From CAZDDI01 sp964504195 (GTDB taxonomy: Bacteria > Chloroflexota > Anaerolineae > B4-G1 > SLSP01), in the NCBI GenBank assembly GCA_964504195.1, contig CAZDDI010000017.1, positions 1 through 64,000 of the forward strand: a stretch of 64,000 nt of DNA, written 5' to 3'. Shown here one piece after another: positions 1 to 8,366 of the stretch. Numbering within the stretch: position 1 is the stretch's first letter; each line of letters begins with the position of its first letter. A model generated the notes under the pieces. That model saw only the letters and a list, made by a program, of their open reading frames with translations, ran no database searches and was not told where the DNA came from. Position numbers and translations under genes: made by a program.

Positions 1-220
1 CCCTTTCCCCCGCTTGTGGGGGAAAGGGGGATTTTTTTGTGGGTTTTTTGGGCGGTGGCTTTGCCGCCGCCCAAAAAACCCATTGTTTTCTCCCCCTCCC
101 CACGCCGCTGTGCAGCGCGGGGAGGGGGCAAGGGGGTGGGGTAAAATTCTCAATTTGTAAATTTTTAAAGAGTGATTATTGCAAATAGTTTTATTTCCGG
201 TTCATTTTCTTAATTTCCAT
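1..220 (+). repeat. Three-hairpin dispersed repeat, copy 1 (cut by window edge)
   Basis: This stretch holds three successive GC-rich inverted repeats: one at about 1-31 with stem CCCTTTCCCCC, one at 41-81 with stem GGGTTTTTTGGGCGG, and one at 91-128 with stem CCCCCTCCCC. An AT-rich tail ending near 220 follows. The whole unit reappears in reverse orientation at 54654-54893 with only scattered differences. The first hairpin is followed by a run of seven T, so it could terminate transcription rightward. Position 1 falls inside the first hairpin, so the true left end lies outside the window. No ORF is carried. Confidence 0.9.
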
Positions 221-256
221 GAGCAGGCTTGCATGTAGTAGCCTGACGATGAATCG

Positions 257-964
257 TCAGGCATCACCCACAACCACATCCTCGAAATCGGGCGTCCCGA
301 GCAGCCCATGCAGGTATTTAGAAAACCGCCCCACCCGCAGCGGAAACGCCTGTAACACCTGCGCGATCCGCTGCGTAGAACTATCATCCACCGGCCCTTT
401 GAGCTCCACCACCATCAGCTCCGGCTGCAAGGCACGGCGCGTGAGATTCGGCGCAAGCGATGCACGCTGCTCGTAAGCGCGGAGCTGCGTATCGAGCGTC
501 AGCCGCAGCGCGCCGTCGGGGGTCTCGTAGTAGGCGCGTTGGTAGCTGTTGATGAGCACCGGCCCGGCGCGGGCATCAAGCCAGAGGCGGGCGGGCGCAG
601 CGAGGCCGGCGCGCAGTGTTGCCAGCAACGCGGGCCAGGCTGCGCCGGGCAGATCGAGCGTCCCGACGAAGAAGGCCATCTCCTTCCAGCCCGCCAAGCC
701 CTCCTTGCACTTGCGTTCCAGTTGCGCAGCAGCGATGCGCGTCACGTCCGGGCCGTACCAGCGCAGCCGTAGCTTCTCCCGCCGCCCCACCCCGCTCAGG
801 TTGGCGTTGAAGTCGTGCAGGTCGGGCGAATCGAAGTAGACGTTGTTCACCTGCCGAGGCGGATAGCTTACCCGCCAGTGCGCCGGGTGCAGCCGCACCC
901 AGGCTGCGATTTCCGGCAGCAGCGTGGGATCGCAGGGGATTTTGAACTCGTAGCGAGCGTTCAC
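257..964 (-). CDS. VTC-domain polyphosphate polymerase-like protein
   Basis: This 235-residue protein looks like a bacterial VTC domain, the triphosphate-tunnel fold that makes polyphosphate from ATP in yeast vacuoles. Visible fold signatures are RYEFK at the N-terminus (residues 4-8), NVYFDSPDL (41-49), the basic strand KLRLRWYG (64-71), LERKCKEG (82-89) and the acidic strand VVELKGP near residue 196. Alternating charged residues on these strands would line the tunnel. The start is GTG at 964, giving a GTGA overlap with the stop of the CotH-like gene, so translation is probably coupled. VTC, CotH and DUF4956 genes commonly travel together, which supports the call. Enzymatic activity is inferred from the fold only. 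Confidence 0.85.
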   Translation of the reverse strand: MNARYEFKIPCDPTLLPEIAAWVRLHPAHWRVSYPPRQVNNVYFDSPDLHDFNANLSGVGRREKLRLRWYGPDVTRIAAAQLERKCKEGLAGWKEMAFFVGTLDLPGAAWPALLATLRAGLAAPARLWLDARAGPVLINSYQRAYYETPDGALRLTLDTQLRAYEQRASLAPNLTRRALQPELMVVELKGPVDDSSTQRIAQVLQAFPLRVGRFSKYLHGLLGTPDFEDVVVGDA

Positions 965-2484
965 GGGACGACCTCAACATCCGTCACAGGGATTTGCAGC
1001 TCCGGCGCGAGCGCATCCCATAGCCGCGCCACGAGCGTCAGCGCATCGCCACCCGCTGTGGTAAGATTCCAGGGCAAGCGCACGCGCACCGGTTGCGGCA
1101 GCGCGCCGCGCGCCGCCCGCAGCACCAGCGCGTCGCCAGATTCCACCAGCAGCGCACGATCCTCCGGCAGCACCCAGGCCGGATCGAGCGCGCGAACGCC
1201 CGCGCCGCCCGCATCCAGGCCCGCAATCTGCACGGGGAATGGCTGGAGATTGGTGAGGCGCAACACAAAATCCGCGCCATCGCGCTCCAGCGCGGCAGCG
1301 ACGGCGCGCTGCGGGGCCAGCCGCGCGCGCATCACGCGCTGCTGCGCTTCGAGCAGCGTGCAGGGCGTGGCCGTCGGGTCTGCGCCGAGCACGAGCCATT
1401 GCGCTTCAAGGCTCGTGCCCCACGCACCGCGTACCTGTTCCAGATAGGCGGGAGTGGAAAGCTCCACGAGGGCGCGGGTGTATGCGGCCTGCACAGCGGG
1501 ATCGTCGAGGAAGGCTTCCGGCAACGGCGCGACTTCAGCCCAGGGACGGCCCGCGCCCACCGGGGCGAGCTGCTGCGTCGTAGGATCGTAGGCCCAGCGC
1601 AACGTGCGCCAATCGGGAGCCGGCTCGCCCAGCCAGAGCGCCGTGAGCGCGAGGAAACGGCCCAGCGCGTCGGCGTCGCAGAGCTCGGCGAGCGGCGTTG
1701 CGCCAGTCTGCGCGGCGCGCAACCGCGCGAGGGCTTCTTCCGGCGCAGCGGGAGCAGCCGCGCCCGCGATGAGGGTCACATCCGCGTGACGAAAGCCGCC
1801 CTCGGAGAGCGGCTCACCGGCGGCAAGCGCTGCCCATGCCGGTTGCGGATCAAAGGCCAACAACAGCTCCGCCGAGGCTGGCGTTTCCAAGAGATAAAGG
1901 CCCAAATCGCGCCCGTTTAGCTGCACGCGCACGGGCGATTGGCTCGCCGCGACGAACCCCTCGCGGCGCAGAGCTTCAAGGTACGCCCATTGCTGCCAGG
2001 CCGCTTCCGGCCCAATGGCTTCAACGGGCATCAGACGCAGCCAGGCGGCAGCATCCGCCGGACGTAATTCCAGGGGAAACGTCTCACCCGCTAGTGGCAC
2101 GGATGGACCACCCTGCAAGCGCACGTCCACGTTGCCACGCCAGCCATCGCCAACGACAACCGTCGCCTCCACAATCTCATCCGCGAAGGGGACATGGACG
2201 CCCAGTTGTAACGCGCGCTCGCGCAACGCGGCGAGCCGCTGGACATCCGCGAAGCGCATATCCATTACCACCAGCGGCAACGTCGCGCGCGCGCGCCAGG
2301 CGGCGAAGCTCGCGGCGGGCGCGCGGCCTACGCGCAGCACGGCCTCGTGCCAGCCCTGCGCGTGCGCGAGAAAGCCCAGCAGGAACGCGGCGACCAGCGC
2401 GAAGCTCAGCAATGCCGACATCGCGCCAGGGCGCAAAGGGGAAAAGCGAGCGGGGGAAGTTTTTCGGGGAGGTAAAATTCTCAA
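961..2484 (-). CDS. CotH-like protein, membrane-anchored
   Basis: The 507-residue product has an N-terminal hydrophobic segment (about residues 22-44) and a large extracytoplasmic part. The pattern VRVQLNGRDLGLYLLETPAS near residue 185 resembles the CotH kinase-fold core, where a partner strand with an N-G-x-x-x-G-x-Y-L-x-E pattern is typical. The rest is strongly diverged, so kinase activity cannot be asserted. The TTG start at 2484 directly abuts the TGA of the DUF4956 gene and has a G-rich Shine-Dalgarno in that gene's last codons. The alternative ATG at 2421 lacks a visible ribosome site but would give a cleaner signal anchor. Gene order DUF4956-CotH-VTC fits a known association. Confidence 0.65.
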   Translation of the reverse strand: MRILPPRKTSPARFSPLRPGAMSALLSFALVAAFLLGFLAHAQGWHEAVLRVGRAPAASFAAWRARATLPLVVMDMRFADVQRLAALRERALQLGVHVPFADEIVEATVVVGDGWRGNVDVRLQGGPSVPLAGETFPLELRPADAAAWLRLMPVEAIGPEAAWQQWAYLEALRREGFVAASQSPVRVQLNGRDLGLYLLETPASAELLLAFDPQPAWAALAAGEPLSEGGFRHADVTLIAGAAAPAAPEEALARLRAAQTGATPLAELCDADALGRFLALTALWLGEPAPDWRTLRWAYDPTTQQLAPVGAGRPWAEVAPLPEAFLDDPAVQAAYTRALVELSTPAYLEQVRGAWGTSLEAQWLVLGADPTATPCTLLEAQQRVMRARLAPQRAVAAALERDGADFVLRLTNLQPFPVQIAGLDAGGAGVRALDPAWVLPEDRALLVESGDALVLRAARGALPQPVRVRLPWNLTTAGGDALTLVARLWDALAPELQIPVTDVEVVP

Positions 2485-3156
2485 TCAGCCCCCCAAGAGC
2501 GATTCTTGCTGGATGAAGCTGATCTCGCGGACGGGGAGATTTTTCTTGAGATCATCCATCAGATCGTTGAGCGCTTGCGGATCGCCGCAGGAAATGAAGT
2601 AGGTAAGCTGCAACAGACCATCGCGGGTATCGAGACGGCGGAAGTCCAGCGTGGGGATGTGTTCCAAAAGCCGGGTGTTGACCTGCTGGAAGAGCGATTC
2701 CTGCTCCGCGCCATCATCGAGCGTGAGATTCAGGTACAGATTGCTCGTCTGCGGGGTGCGCGCCAGCAACAGGCGCACGGCCATATAGCCCAACACAATC
2801 ACCACACCAATCACCGTCGGCCAGCGCTGATCCGCCCCCACGCCCAGCCCGATGGTGATGGCAATGAAAAGGAACATGAGCTCCTCTGGCTCTTTGACCG
2901 CAGTGCGGAAACGGACGATAGAGAGCGCGCCCACCAGGCCCAGCGAGAGCGCCAGCGACGACTTGACGATAGTGATGACCAGGGCTGTGGTCAACGTGAG
3001 CACGGGTAGCAACCGGGCAAACCTGCGCCGATTGGAAAGCGATTGTCCGTAGTGTTCGTAATACCAGGAGACATTCAGCGATAGCACCAACGCGATGGCA
3101 AAGTTCAGCACCAGGTTAGCGATAGATACTGAGGATGGCGTACCAAAATCTAGCAT
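2485..3156 (-). CDS. DUF4956 family membrane protein
   Basis: This 223-residue protein begins with about four hydrophobic segments in residues 10-125 and ends in a soluble domain of about 90 residues. The segment ALSLGLVGALSIVRFRTAVK followed by EPEELMFLF (roughly residues 70-100) is characteristic of DUF4956. Its function is unknown, but the family co-occurs with VTC polyphosphate polymerases and CotH-like proteins, and here it is the first gene of that three-gene operon. The ATG at 3156 follows a CCATTTTCAAGGGAG leader that belongs to the gene-start repeat family described elsewhere in this window. Confidence 0.85.
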   Translation of the reverse strand: MLDFGTPSSVSIANLVLNFAIALVLSLNVSWYYEHYGQSLSNRRRFARLLPVLTLTTALVITIVKSSLALSLGLVGALSIVRFRTAVKEPEELMFLFIAITIGLGVGADQRWPTVIGVVIVLGYMAVRLLLARTPQTSNLYLNLTLDDGAEQESLFQQVNTRLLEHIPTLDFRRLDTRDGLLQLTYFISCGDPQALNDLMDDLKKNLPVREISFIQQESLLGG

Positions 3157-3167
3157 AATAAAAACTC

Positions 3168-3200
3168 CCTTGAAAATGGCGAATGGCGAATCTTAAAATT
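3168..3200 (-). repeat. Gene-start repeat leader of the DUF4956 gene
   Basis: Read on the minus strand, this is GATTCGCCATTCGCCATTTT followed by CAAGGGAG, ending a few bases before the ATG at 3156. It is the same heptamer-plus-Shine-Dalgarno leader seen before several unrelated genes in this window. Confidence 0.7.
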
Positions 3201-3225
3201 TAACTTGCTTGAACATAAGTGTACC

Positions 3226-3275
3226 ACAAGCCTCTGGCTTGTGCGGGACGCAAGCCGGAGGCTTACGCTACATTT
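3226..3275. repeat. Imperfect palindromic repeat
   Basis: The arms CAAGCCTCTGGCTTG and CAAGCCGGAGGCTTAC form two adjacent small palindromes in the gap between the DUF4956 gene and the next minus-strand gene. There is no T run, so this looks more like a dispersed palindrome than a terminator. Confidence 0.5.
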
Positions 3276-3310
3276 TCATGCAAGCACTGGTAAGCCACCG
3301 TTGTTAATGT

Positions 3311-4327
3311 TTACCAGCGGCGACCAACGTGCCAGATAGCGCTGCACACCGTCACAAGCAAAATCAGCCCGATGGCGATAAAATCAGCTGCGCTCAACCG
3401 CCACTGGATCAACTGGCGCACGGGTAGCCAAGTGGCTGCCGCAATCGCCGCGAACGCTGTATTGTACTTAGGGGTTTGATCCTGCACGATGGTGGGAAAA
3501 GCCAGCTGTAAATCAGCCTGGATTTTCTCGATGACACGCGCCATCCGCTGCCGCTCTGCTTCATTAGCTTCGGTGTACCGAATTTCATTGAGTTCCAGCT
3601 CGGCTTCGGCCCACCTCAGATTTACACCCCAACTGCTTGTCGAACATAGATCGAGCGTCAACGTGGCAAAAGCACCCACCTGGTCATTCAGATAAATCCG
3701 CCGCCGGTTTTGCTCCAATGTCAGGATCGGGCGCATACCATAAGGATCAATATTCAGCGCGCGAAAGACCGCATAAAATTCGTCGTGCTGGCTCTTTTCC
3801 ACCAGGCTCAACAACGGATGCGCATCATCGAGTGACCGGCCCGCGCCCCTGGCGGGCACCTCGAATTTGATCTCGGCGCGGGCAACCCCAGTCACATCGC
3901 CGTGATCTAGTTTTATTTGGAGAAGTTGCCGTCCATCTTTGTTAGTGGCCGGGCCAGAATGTATGACGCGCCGCCGGTGACGGACGCCGCCTTCATCGGC
4001 CAACATTCGCAAGTCAGGGGTATCGAAGTATGTATCGGTGAAATCTTCATCGCCGAACTCCGCCTGAAAAACGTAGCCTTCTTGGTTCAGCCACGAACAA
4101 TCCGCGTAGCGCACCTGTAACCACGCCCAGGCTTCATCAAGATGTTCGAGCGGCACCCGCAGCTTGGTTTCGTACTCTATCCGTGCGCCATCGTCAGCAG
4201 TGACGCGGTGAACAACACCCTGCTCGGTCACAGATGCAGAGAGCAGGGGCAGCCGGTAGAAGACAAACCAGCCCAGAACCAGCAAGGTACCTAAGAGCAC
4301 TATAAATAACCAGCGCAACTTGTTCAT
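3311..4327 (-). CDS. Membrane-anchored CYTH/VTC-like triphosphate tunnel protein
   Basis: The 338-residue protein has an N-terminal transmembrane helix (about residues 8-26), a soluble middle and a C-terminal helix (about 308-330). The middle has the hallmarks of the CYTH/VTC tunnel fold: RIEYETKLRVP near residue 49 (ExExK-like), TYFDTPDLRML near 98, the basic strand GGVRHRRR near 113, LLQIKLDHGD near 136 and ARAEIKFEVPAR near 151. This makes it a second tunnel-fold protein next to the VTC operon, but it appears to be held in the membrane at both ends. Substrate and catalytic state are unknown; a regulatory or polyphosphate-binding role is possible. No strong Shine-Dalgarno precedes the ATG. 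Confidence 0.65.
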   Translation of the reverse strand: MNKLRWLFIVLLGTLLVLGWFVFYRLPLLSASVTEQGVVHRVTADDGARIEYETKLRVPLEHLDEAWAWLQVRYADCSWLNQEGYVFQAEFGDEDFTDTYFDTPDLRMLADEGGVRHRRRVIHSGPATNKDGRQLLQIKLDHGDVTGVARAEIKFEVPARGAGRSLDDAHPLLSLVEKSQHDEFYAVFRALNIDPYGMRPILTLEQNRRRIYLNDQVGAFATLTLDLCSTSSWGVNLRWAEAELELNEIRYTEANEAERQRMARVIEKIQADLQLAFPTIVQDQTPKYNTAFAAIAAATWLPVRQLIQWRLSAADFIAIGLILLVTVCSAIWHVGRRW

Positions 4328-4364
4328 AATTTTCTTTTCTGTAACAGCGTAACTTATTTTTGCT

Positions 4365-4392
4365 CAACGCCCCCATCTCTGGGGGCGTTTTC
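4365..4392. terminator. GC-rich hairpin with T run on plus strand
   Basis: AACGCCCCC-ATCT-CTGGGGGCGTTTTCT forms a tight hairpin between two minus-strand genes. The T run lies on the plus-strand side, so termination of the upstream minus-strand gene (4470-5765) by it is uncertain. Confidence 0.5.
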
Positions 4393-4469
4393 TCTATCAG
4401 GCAATATTTAACGCGCTACGCCAACCCCCACAGATCGCCTAAACGGAAGCCAGACGCGCGAGCCAGTAA

Positions 4470-5765
4470 CTACAAAAGAGTAATGAGCACTTTATCCACG
4501 CGCCGCCCATCCATGTCTACAACTTCAAACCGTAAATTTTGCCATTCGAAATACTGTCCTGCGGTAGGAATACCATGCATCTGACTCATAATCAACCCGC
4601 CAAGCGTATGATAAACACGCTCCTCTTCATCAGGCAATTGCTTCACGTCAAGAACTTCCTTGAGTGTTTCTATATCCAATAAACCATCCACCAACCAGGA
4701 ACCATCTTCGCGCTGCACAGCGTGCGGTTCTGTCGGCTCCCCCAAAAAAGGGATATTCCCCACGATATCATCCAATATATCGTTATGGGTAATCATTCCC
4801 ACAATACTGCCATATTCATCCGTAACCAAAGCCGTATGGGTTTTATGCCTGCGGAACAATTCCAAAGCATCCAGTGCTGACATACTTTCAGGAATAAACA
4901 AAGGGGGATGTACGCCCTTTTCCAAATCCAATGATTGCTGTTTCAGATTGCACGCTAACCAATCCTTGGCTCGAACCACGCCGATGACATTATCCAGGTT
5001 ATCTTTAGCTACAGGAAAACGAGAGAAACGATGCTCTGTAACTTTGTGTCGTATTGTTTCAAAAGGCTCCTCGATGTCCAGCCAGACAATTTTTGTGCGC
5101 GGAGTCATCCAGGCCCCTACAGGCCGCTCATCCAGGCGCAAGACATTTTCGATCATATCTTGCTCAGTTTCTTCAACAATTCCGCTTAGCGCGCCTTGTT
5201 CAATCAGCATCTTGATTTCTTCCAAAGTAATTTCCGGTTCAAGAGACGGTTTGATACGCAAGACGCGAATCACAACATCGGTAGAAATTTCCAACAACCG
5301 CACTACCGGTGAAACAATCTTGGCTAAAAGCTGCATCGGCGCGGCCACGATAGAGGCAACCCGCTCCGGGTTATTCAAAGCCAGACGTTTGGGAACCAGT
5401 TCACCAATGATGAGGGAAAGATAGGTGATGATAAGCACCACAAACCCAACACTGAGCAATTCACTATAGGGAGCAAACAAGGGTAAAGTATTTAGATACG
5501 CTTGCAACTTCTCGGCAATGGTTGCGCCACCAAAGGTACCGGCCAGGATACCAACCAGCGTTATGCCGACTTGAACAGCAGCCAGAAATTGATTGGGGTT
5601 TTGGGCGAGATTTAGAGCGCTACGAGACTTGGCGTCACCGGAGTCAGCAGACTGCTGTAAACGATTTTTTCGAGCTGTCACAACAGCCATCTCTGACATG
5701 GAAAAAACACCATTAATCAAAATTAGTAATAAAACAATGCTTATTTCCAATATTATTTCATTCAA
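4470..5765 (-). CDS. CNNM/HlyC-CorC family membrane transporter
   Basis: At 431 residues this matches the hemolysin C/CorC (CNNM) family, which is linked to magnesium and cobalt homeostasis. Residues 1-200 form the DUF21 membrane domain, starting with a hydrophobic segment and the typical FSMSEMAVVTARKNRL stretch (about 21-36) and containing SLIIGELVPKRLAL (about 118-131). Two CBS domains occupy about residues 210-330 (GAWMTPRTKIVWL; TDEYGSIVGMITHNDILDDI). The C-terminal CorC_HlyC domain covers about 345-430, with DGSWLVDGLLDIETL and TLGGLIM. The start has a GAGGTGG ribosome site. It is probably monocistronic. The older name hemolysin is historical and should not be read as a toxin call. Confidence 0.9.
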   Translation of the reverse strand: MNEIILEISIVLLLILINGVFSMSEMAVVTARKNRLQQSADSGDAKSRSALNLAQNPNQFLAAVQVGITLVGILAGTFGGATIAEKLQAYLNTLPLFAPYSELLSVGFVVLIITYLSLIIGELVPKRLALNNPERVASIVAAPMQLLAKIVSPVVRLLEISTDVVIRVLRIKPSLEPEITLEEIKMLIEQGALSGIVEETEQDMIENVLRLDERPVGAWMTPRTKIVWLDIEEPFETIRHKVTEHRFSRFPVAKDNLDNVIGVVRAKDWLACNLKQQSLDLEKGVHPPLFIPESMSALDALELFRRHKTHTALVTDEYGSIVGMITHNDILDDIVGNIPFLGEPTEPHAVQREDGSWLVDGLLDIETLKEVLDVKQLPDEEERVYHTLGGLIMSQMHGIPTAGQYFEWQNLRFEVVDMDGRRVDKVLITLL

Positions 5766-5997
5766 AGTTATACCACCTCAAGTTTTTTCAACTATCAACA
5801 TATCGCCAAGTGTTCCTCAAAAACCAATTGCATTGTACCATAAGCAGGGAATTCTCAAAACCACGCCCTTTACCTAGCCAACAGATCTGCCCATGTTGGG
5901 CCTGACGGGGATTGCCTCGCCTGAACTGTGTTTTCCATTTTTGAAAGAGGCAAGCGTGCCTTGTGGAAACCTTAAAAGCCGTTACAATAGCTCCATC
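5766..5997. other. Divergent intergenic region
   Basis: This gap lies between the outward-facing starts of the CNNM gene and a GT-C glycosyltransferase gene. Apart from the promoter at 5961-5988, nothing further is recognised in it. An ORF that runs through it into the glycosyltransferase lacks a ribosome site and is taken as an artificial extension. Confidence 0.5.
5961..5988 (+). promoter_or_regulatory. Sigma-70-like promoter, probably leaderless
   Basis: TTGTGG (5961-5966), a 16-base spacer and TACAAT (5983-5988) precede the ATG at 5998. The expected transcription start is about 5995, leaving essentially no leader, and no Shine-Dalgarno is present. A leaderless mRNA is therefore likely. 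Confidence 0.55.
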
Positions 5998-8217
5998 ATG
6001 AGCAAAAACCCTTATCGCAGTCTGCTGATCATCCTGCTGGCCTATCTCGGCCTGGCACTGGCTTACGGCGTCATCCTGCCGCCCTTCGAGAATCTCGATG
6101 AGCCGGAGCACTTCGAGGTGATCCGCTACATCGTCAATACCGGGCAACTGCCCGTCCACGGCGCGGCGGACACGGAAGCGTACCACATCCGCCAGGAGGC
6201 CTCGCAACCACCGCTCTACTATTTGCTGGCGGCGGGGCTGGTGCGGTTGACCGGAGCACCGACGGGCGATATCGCCGCCTACACGCAACTTAACCCCCGC
6301 GTGGCCTGCGGGACTGAAGCGCCCCACCTCTACGATAACCGCGCCGTGCTGCGCCACAATCCGCACGCGGAAGCTTTCCCCTGGCGCGGGCCACTGCTCA
6401 CGCTTCACCTGCTGCGGTTGCTCTCGACGCTCTTGCAGCTGTTCACGGTGACGGGGGCCTTCATGCTGGGTCGCCGCCTCTTTCCCGACCGCCCCGCCAT
6501 CCCGGTACTCGGCGCGGCGATTGTGGCCTTCAACCCGCAATTCCTGCTGGTCGCCAGCGGCGTCAACAACGATAATCTCGTCACACCCCTGGCAACGCTC
6601 GTGCTGTGGTTGACCGCGCGCCTCTGGCACGAGCGCCGCCTGCCCCTACCCCACGCGCTGCTCTTAGGCGCGCTGTGCGGCGCGGCGGGTCTCAGCAAAC
6701 TCAGCGGCTGGCTCACGCTGGCCCCCTGCGCCGCGCTCTTCGTGACCCTCTGGCTGCGCCGCGATGCGCCCCGCTTCCGATTGACCCTCCACGCGCTACT
6801 CATCCCGCTGACCGCGCTCACGCTCGGCAGCGCGTGGTTCTGGCGGAACTGGCAGCTCTACGGCGACATCACCGCGCTCACGCCCATGCTCGCCGTTGTC
6901 GGCGTGCGCGGCTGGAGCACGCCGCTCCAGGGATTCCAGGAGGCCGGGCTGATGTTCCGCTCGTTCTGGGGCCAGCTCCCCTGCACCTTCTACCCGGCAT
7001 ATTTCTACATTTTCTATACGCTCATAGCAGCAGGCAGCGGATTCGGGTTGCTGTGGGGTTTCGGTTTCAAACGTAACGCGATTTGGAAATCGCGGCTACC
7101 GCTGCTGGCTTTGCTCGGCTGGTTTCTGCTCATCACTGCCAGCTGGCTGCGCTGGAACATGATGACGCCCGCCCCCGGCGGTCGCCTGCTCTTCCCCGCA
7201 CTGCCCGCCGTCGCGCTGGTGATGGCGGCAGGATTGACGCAACTCGGCCCGCCCCGCCGCAGCGCGCAAATAGGCGTCGCCGCGCTGCTACTCATGGCCC
7301 TGTGGACCGGGGCCGTCATCCTGCCGGGATTTTTCGCACCGCCGCGCCGCACCGCCGCCGCCCACCCCACATACCTGCTTGAGGCAACCTTCGCAGACAC
7401 CATCCACCTGCACGGCTACGACATCGCCCTGGATAAAGCCGGGCAACAGCTCGACCTCACGCTCTACTGGGAGGCTGCGACAGGGCTAGATGAGGACTAC
7501 ATCCTCGCGCTACAACTGGTCTCGCCAATTCCGGGGGATACGACGCAGCGCTGGACTTACGACAGCTGGCCCGGACGGGGCAACTATCCCACCGGCGCGT
7601 GGCTGCCGGGGCGGGTGATTGTGGATCGCTACCGGTTCGATTTACCGGCGGCGGAGTTCTACACGCAGGCATGGGATTTGCATCTGGCGCTCTACCGCGA
7701 GGCGAGCGGGGAACGGCTGCCCATCAGCCGCGAGGGAACGCCCGCCGGGGAGCATCTCATCGTGACCCGGCTGCGCGTGCCGGGCGAGCGGCCCACCTGC
7801 CCGTCCGCCGCCGCGCTCCCTGGGGAGCTCCGCCTGGGCGATGCGGTGCGCCTGACCCACGCCGCTATCGCGTCGCGCGCCGACGGCGCAACCGTCACGC
7901 TCTGCTGGGAGGCAGACCGCGCCCTGCACGCCGATTACACGATCTTTGTCCACCTGCTAGACAGCGACAGCGTGCTCAAAGCCACCGGCGACGGCCCGCC
8001 CGCTAACGGCGCCTTCCCCACCGCCTTCTGGCTGCCCGGCGACCGCATCCTGGATGTCCACACCCTCTCCATACCGCTCGCGCCGGGCGATAGCGTGGCG
8101 GTTGGGCTGTACCATCCCATAGATGGCACACGCCTGCCCGCGCTGCGCGACGGCGTTTCCGCGCCCCACGACGCGCTCATCATATTTATCCACGACAACA
8201 ACTTTGTGCCAAATTAA
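5998..8217 (+). CDS. GT-C fold glycosyltransferase (GT39/DUF2142-like) with tandem C-terminal beta domains
   Basis: The 739-residue protein has roughly ten transmembrane helices over residues 8-460. An acidic first-loop motif, LDEPEHFEVIRY (about 29-40), is the expected site of the catalytic Asp in GT-C enzymes that use lipid-linked sugar donors. The C-terminal 270 residues are soluble and hold two copies of a beta-rich module with the pattern L-x-L-x-W-E-A ... D-Y-x-x-x-x-x-L ... W-x-P-G (CWEADRALHADYTIFVHLLD in the second). The ATG at 5998 is preferred over an upstream in-frame ATG at 5893 because of the promoter just before it and because the hydrophobic start follows at once. The acceptor is unknown. 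Confidence 0.75.
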   Translation: MSKNPYRSLLIILLAYLGLALAYGVILPPFENLDEPEHFEVIRYIVNTGQLPVHGAADTEAYHIRQEASQPPLYYLLAAGLVRLTGAPTGDIAAYTQLNPRVACGTEAPHLYDNRAVLRHNPHAEAFPWRGPLLTLHLLRLLSTLLQLFTVTGAFMLGRRLFPDRPAIPVLGAAIVAFNPQFLLVASGVNNDNLVTPLATLVLWLTARLWHERRLPLPHALLLGALCGAAGLSKLSGWLTLAPCAALFVTLWLRRDAPRFRLTLHALLIPLTALTLGSAWFWRNWQLYGDITALTPMLAVVGVRGWSTPLQGFQEAGLMFRSFWGQLPCTFYPAYFYIFYTLIAAGSGFGLLWGFGFKRNAIWKSRLPLLALLGWFLLITASWLRWNMMTPAPGGRLLFPALPAVALVMAAGLTQLGPPRRSAQIGVAALLLMALWTGAVILPGFFAPPRRTAAAHPTYLLEATFADTIHLHGYDIALDKAGQQLDLTLYWEAATGLDEDYILALQLVSPIPGDTTQRWTYDSWPGRGNYPTGAWLPGRVIVDRYRFDLPAAEFYTQAWDLHLALYREASGERLPISREGTPAGEHLIVTRLRVPGERPTCPSAAALPGELRLGDAVRLTHAAIASRADGATVTLCWEADRALHADYTIFVHLLDSDSVLKATGDGPPANGAFPTAFWLPGDRILDVHTLSIPLAPGDSVAVGLYHPIDGTRLPALRDGVSAPHDALIIFIHDNNFVPN

Positions 8218-8279
8218 GGAGTTTCCGCGAGCTTACGGCTCCCAAAAAATAATGAGAATGCGGGGAACGACGTTCCCCG

Positions 8280-8358
8280 CAGAGCCAGAGTGCTCAGAGC
8301 GGATCGCCAGATCCGCGATTGGGTAAGTATTTGAGATGCGCCATTCGCTATTTTCAAG
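8280..8358 (+). repeat. Dispersed repeat with GCGGATC/GATCCGC hairpin, copy 1
   Basis: This copy matches 52311-52385 nearly base for base over the first 46 bases, beginning CAGAGCCAG and containing the hairpin GCGGATC-GCCA-GATCCGC. It then leads into TTTGAGAT and the CGCCATT words. Both copies are oriented toward a downstream gene. Confidence 0.8.
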
Positions 8359-8366
8359 GGAATTCA

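Noticed and set aside
2471..2511. GTAAAATTCTCAAT and AGAGCGATTCTTGC near the DUF4956 gene end resemble parts of the three-hairpin repeat tail
   Set aside because: The spacing differs (10 against 14 bases), the surrounding bases do not match, and part encodes the conserved-looking protein end, so chance or partial similarity is as likely.
4470..5765. Haemolysin or toxin role for the HlyC/CorC-family gene
   Set aside because: The family name is historical. DUF21, CBS and CorC domains indicate an ion transport role.
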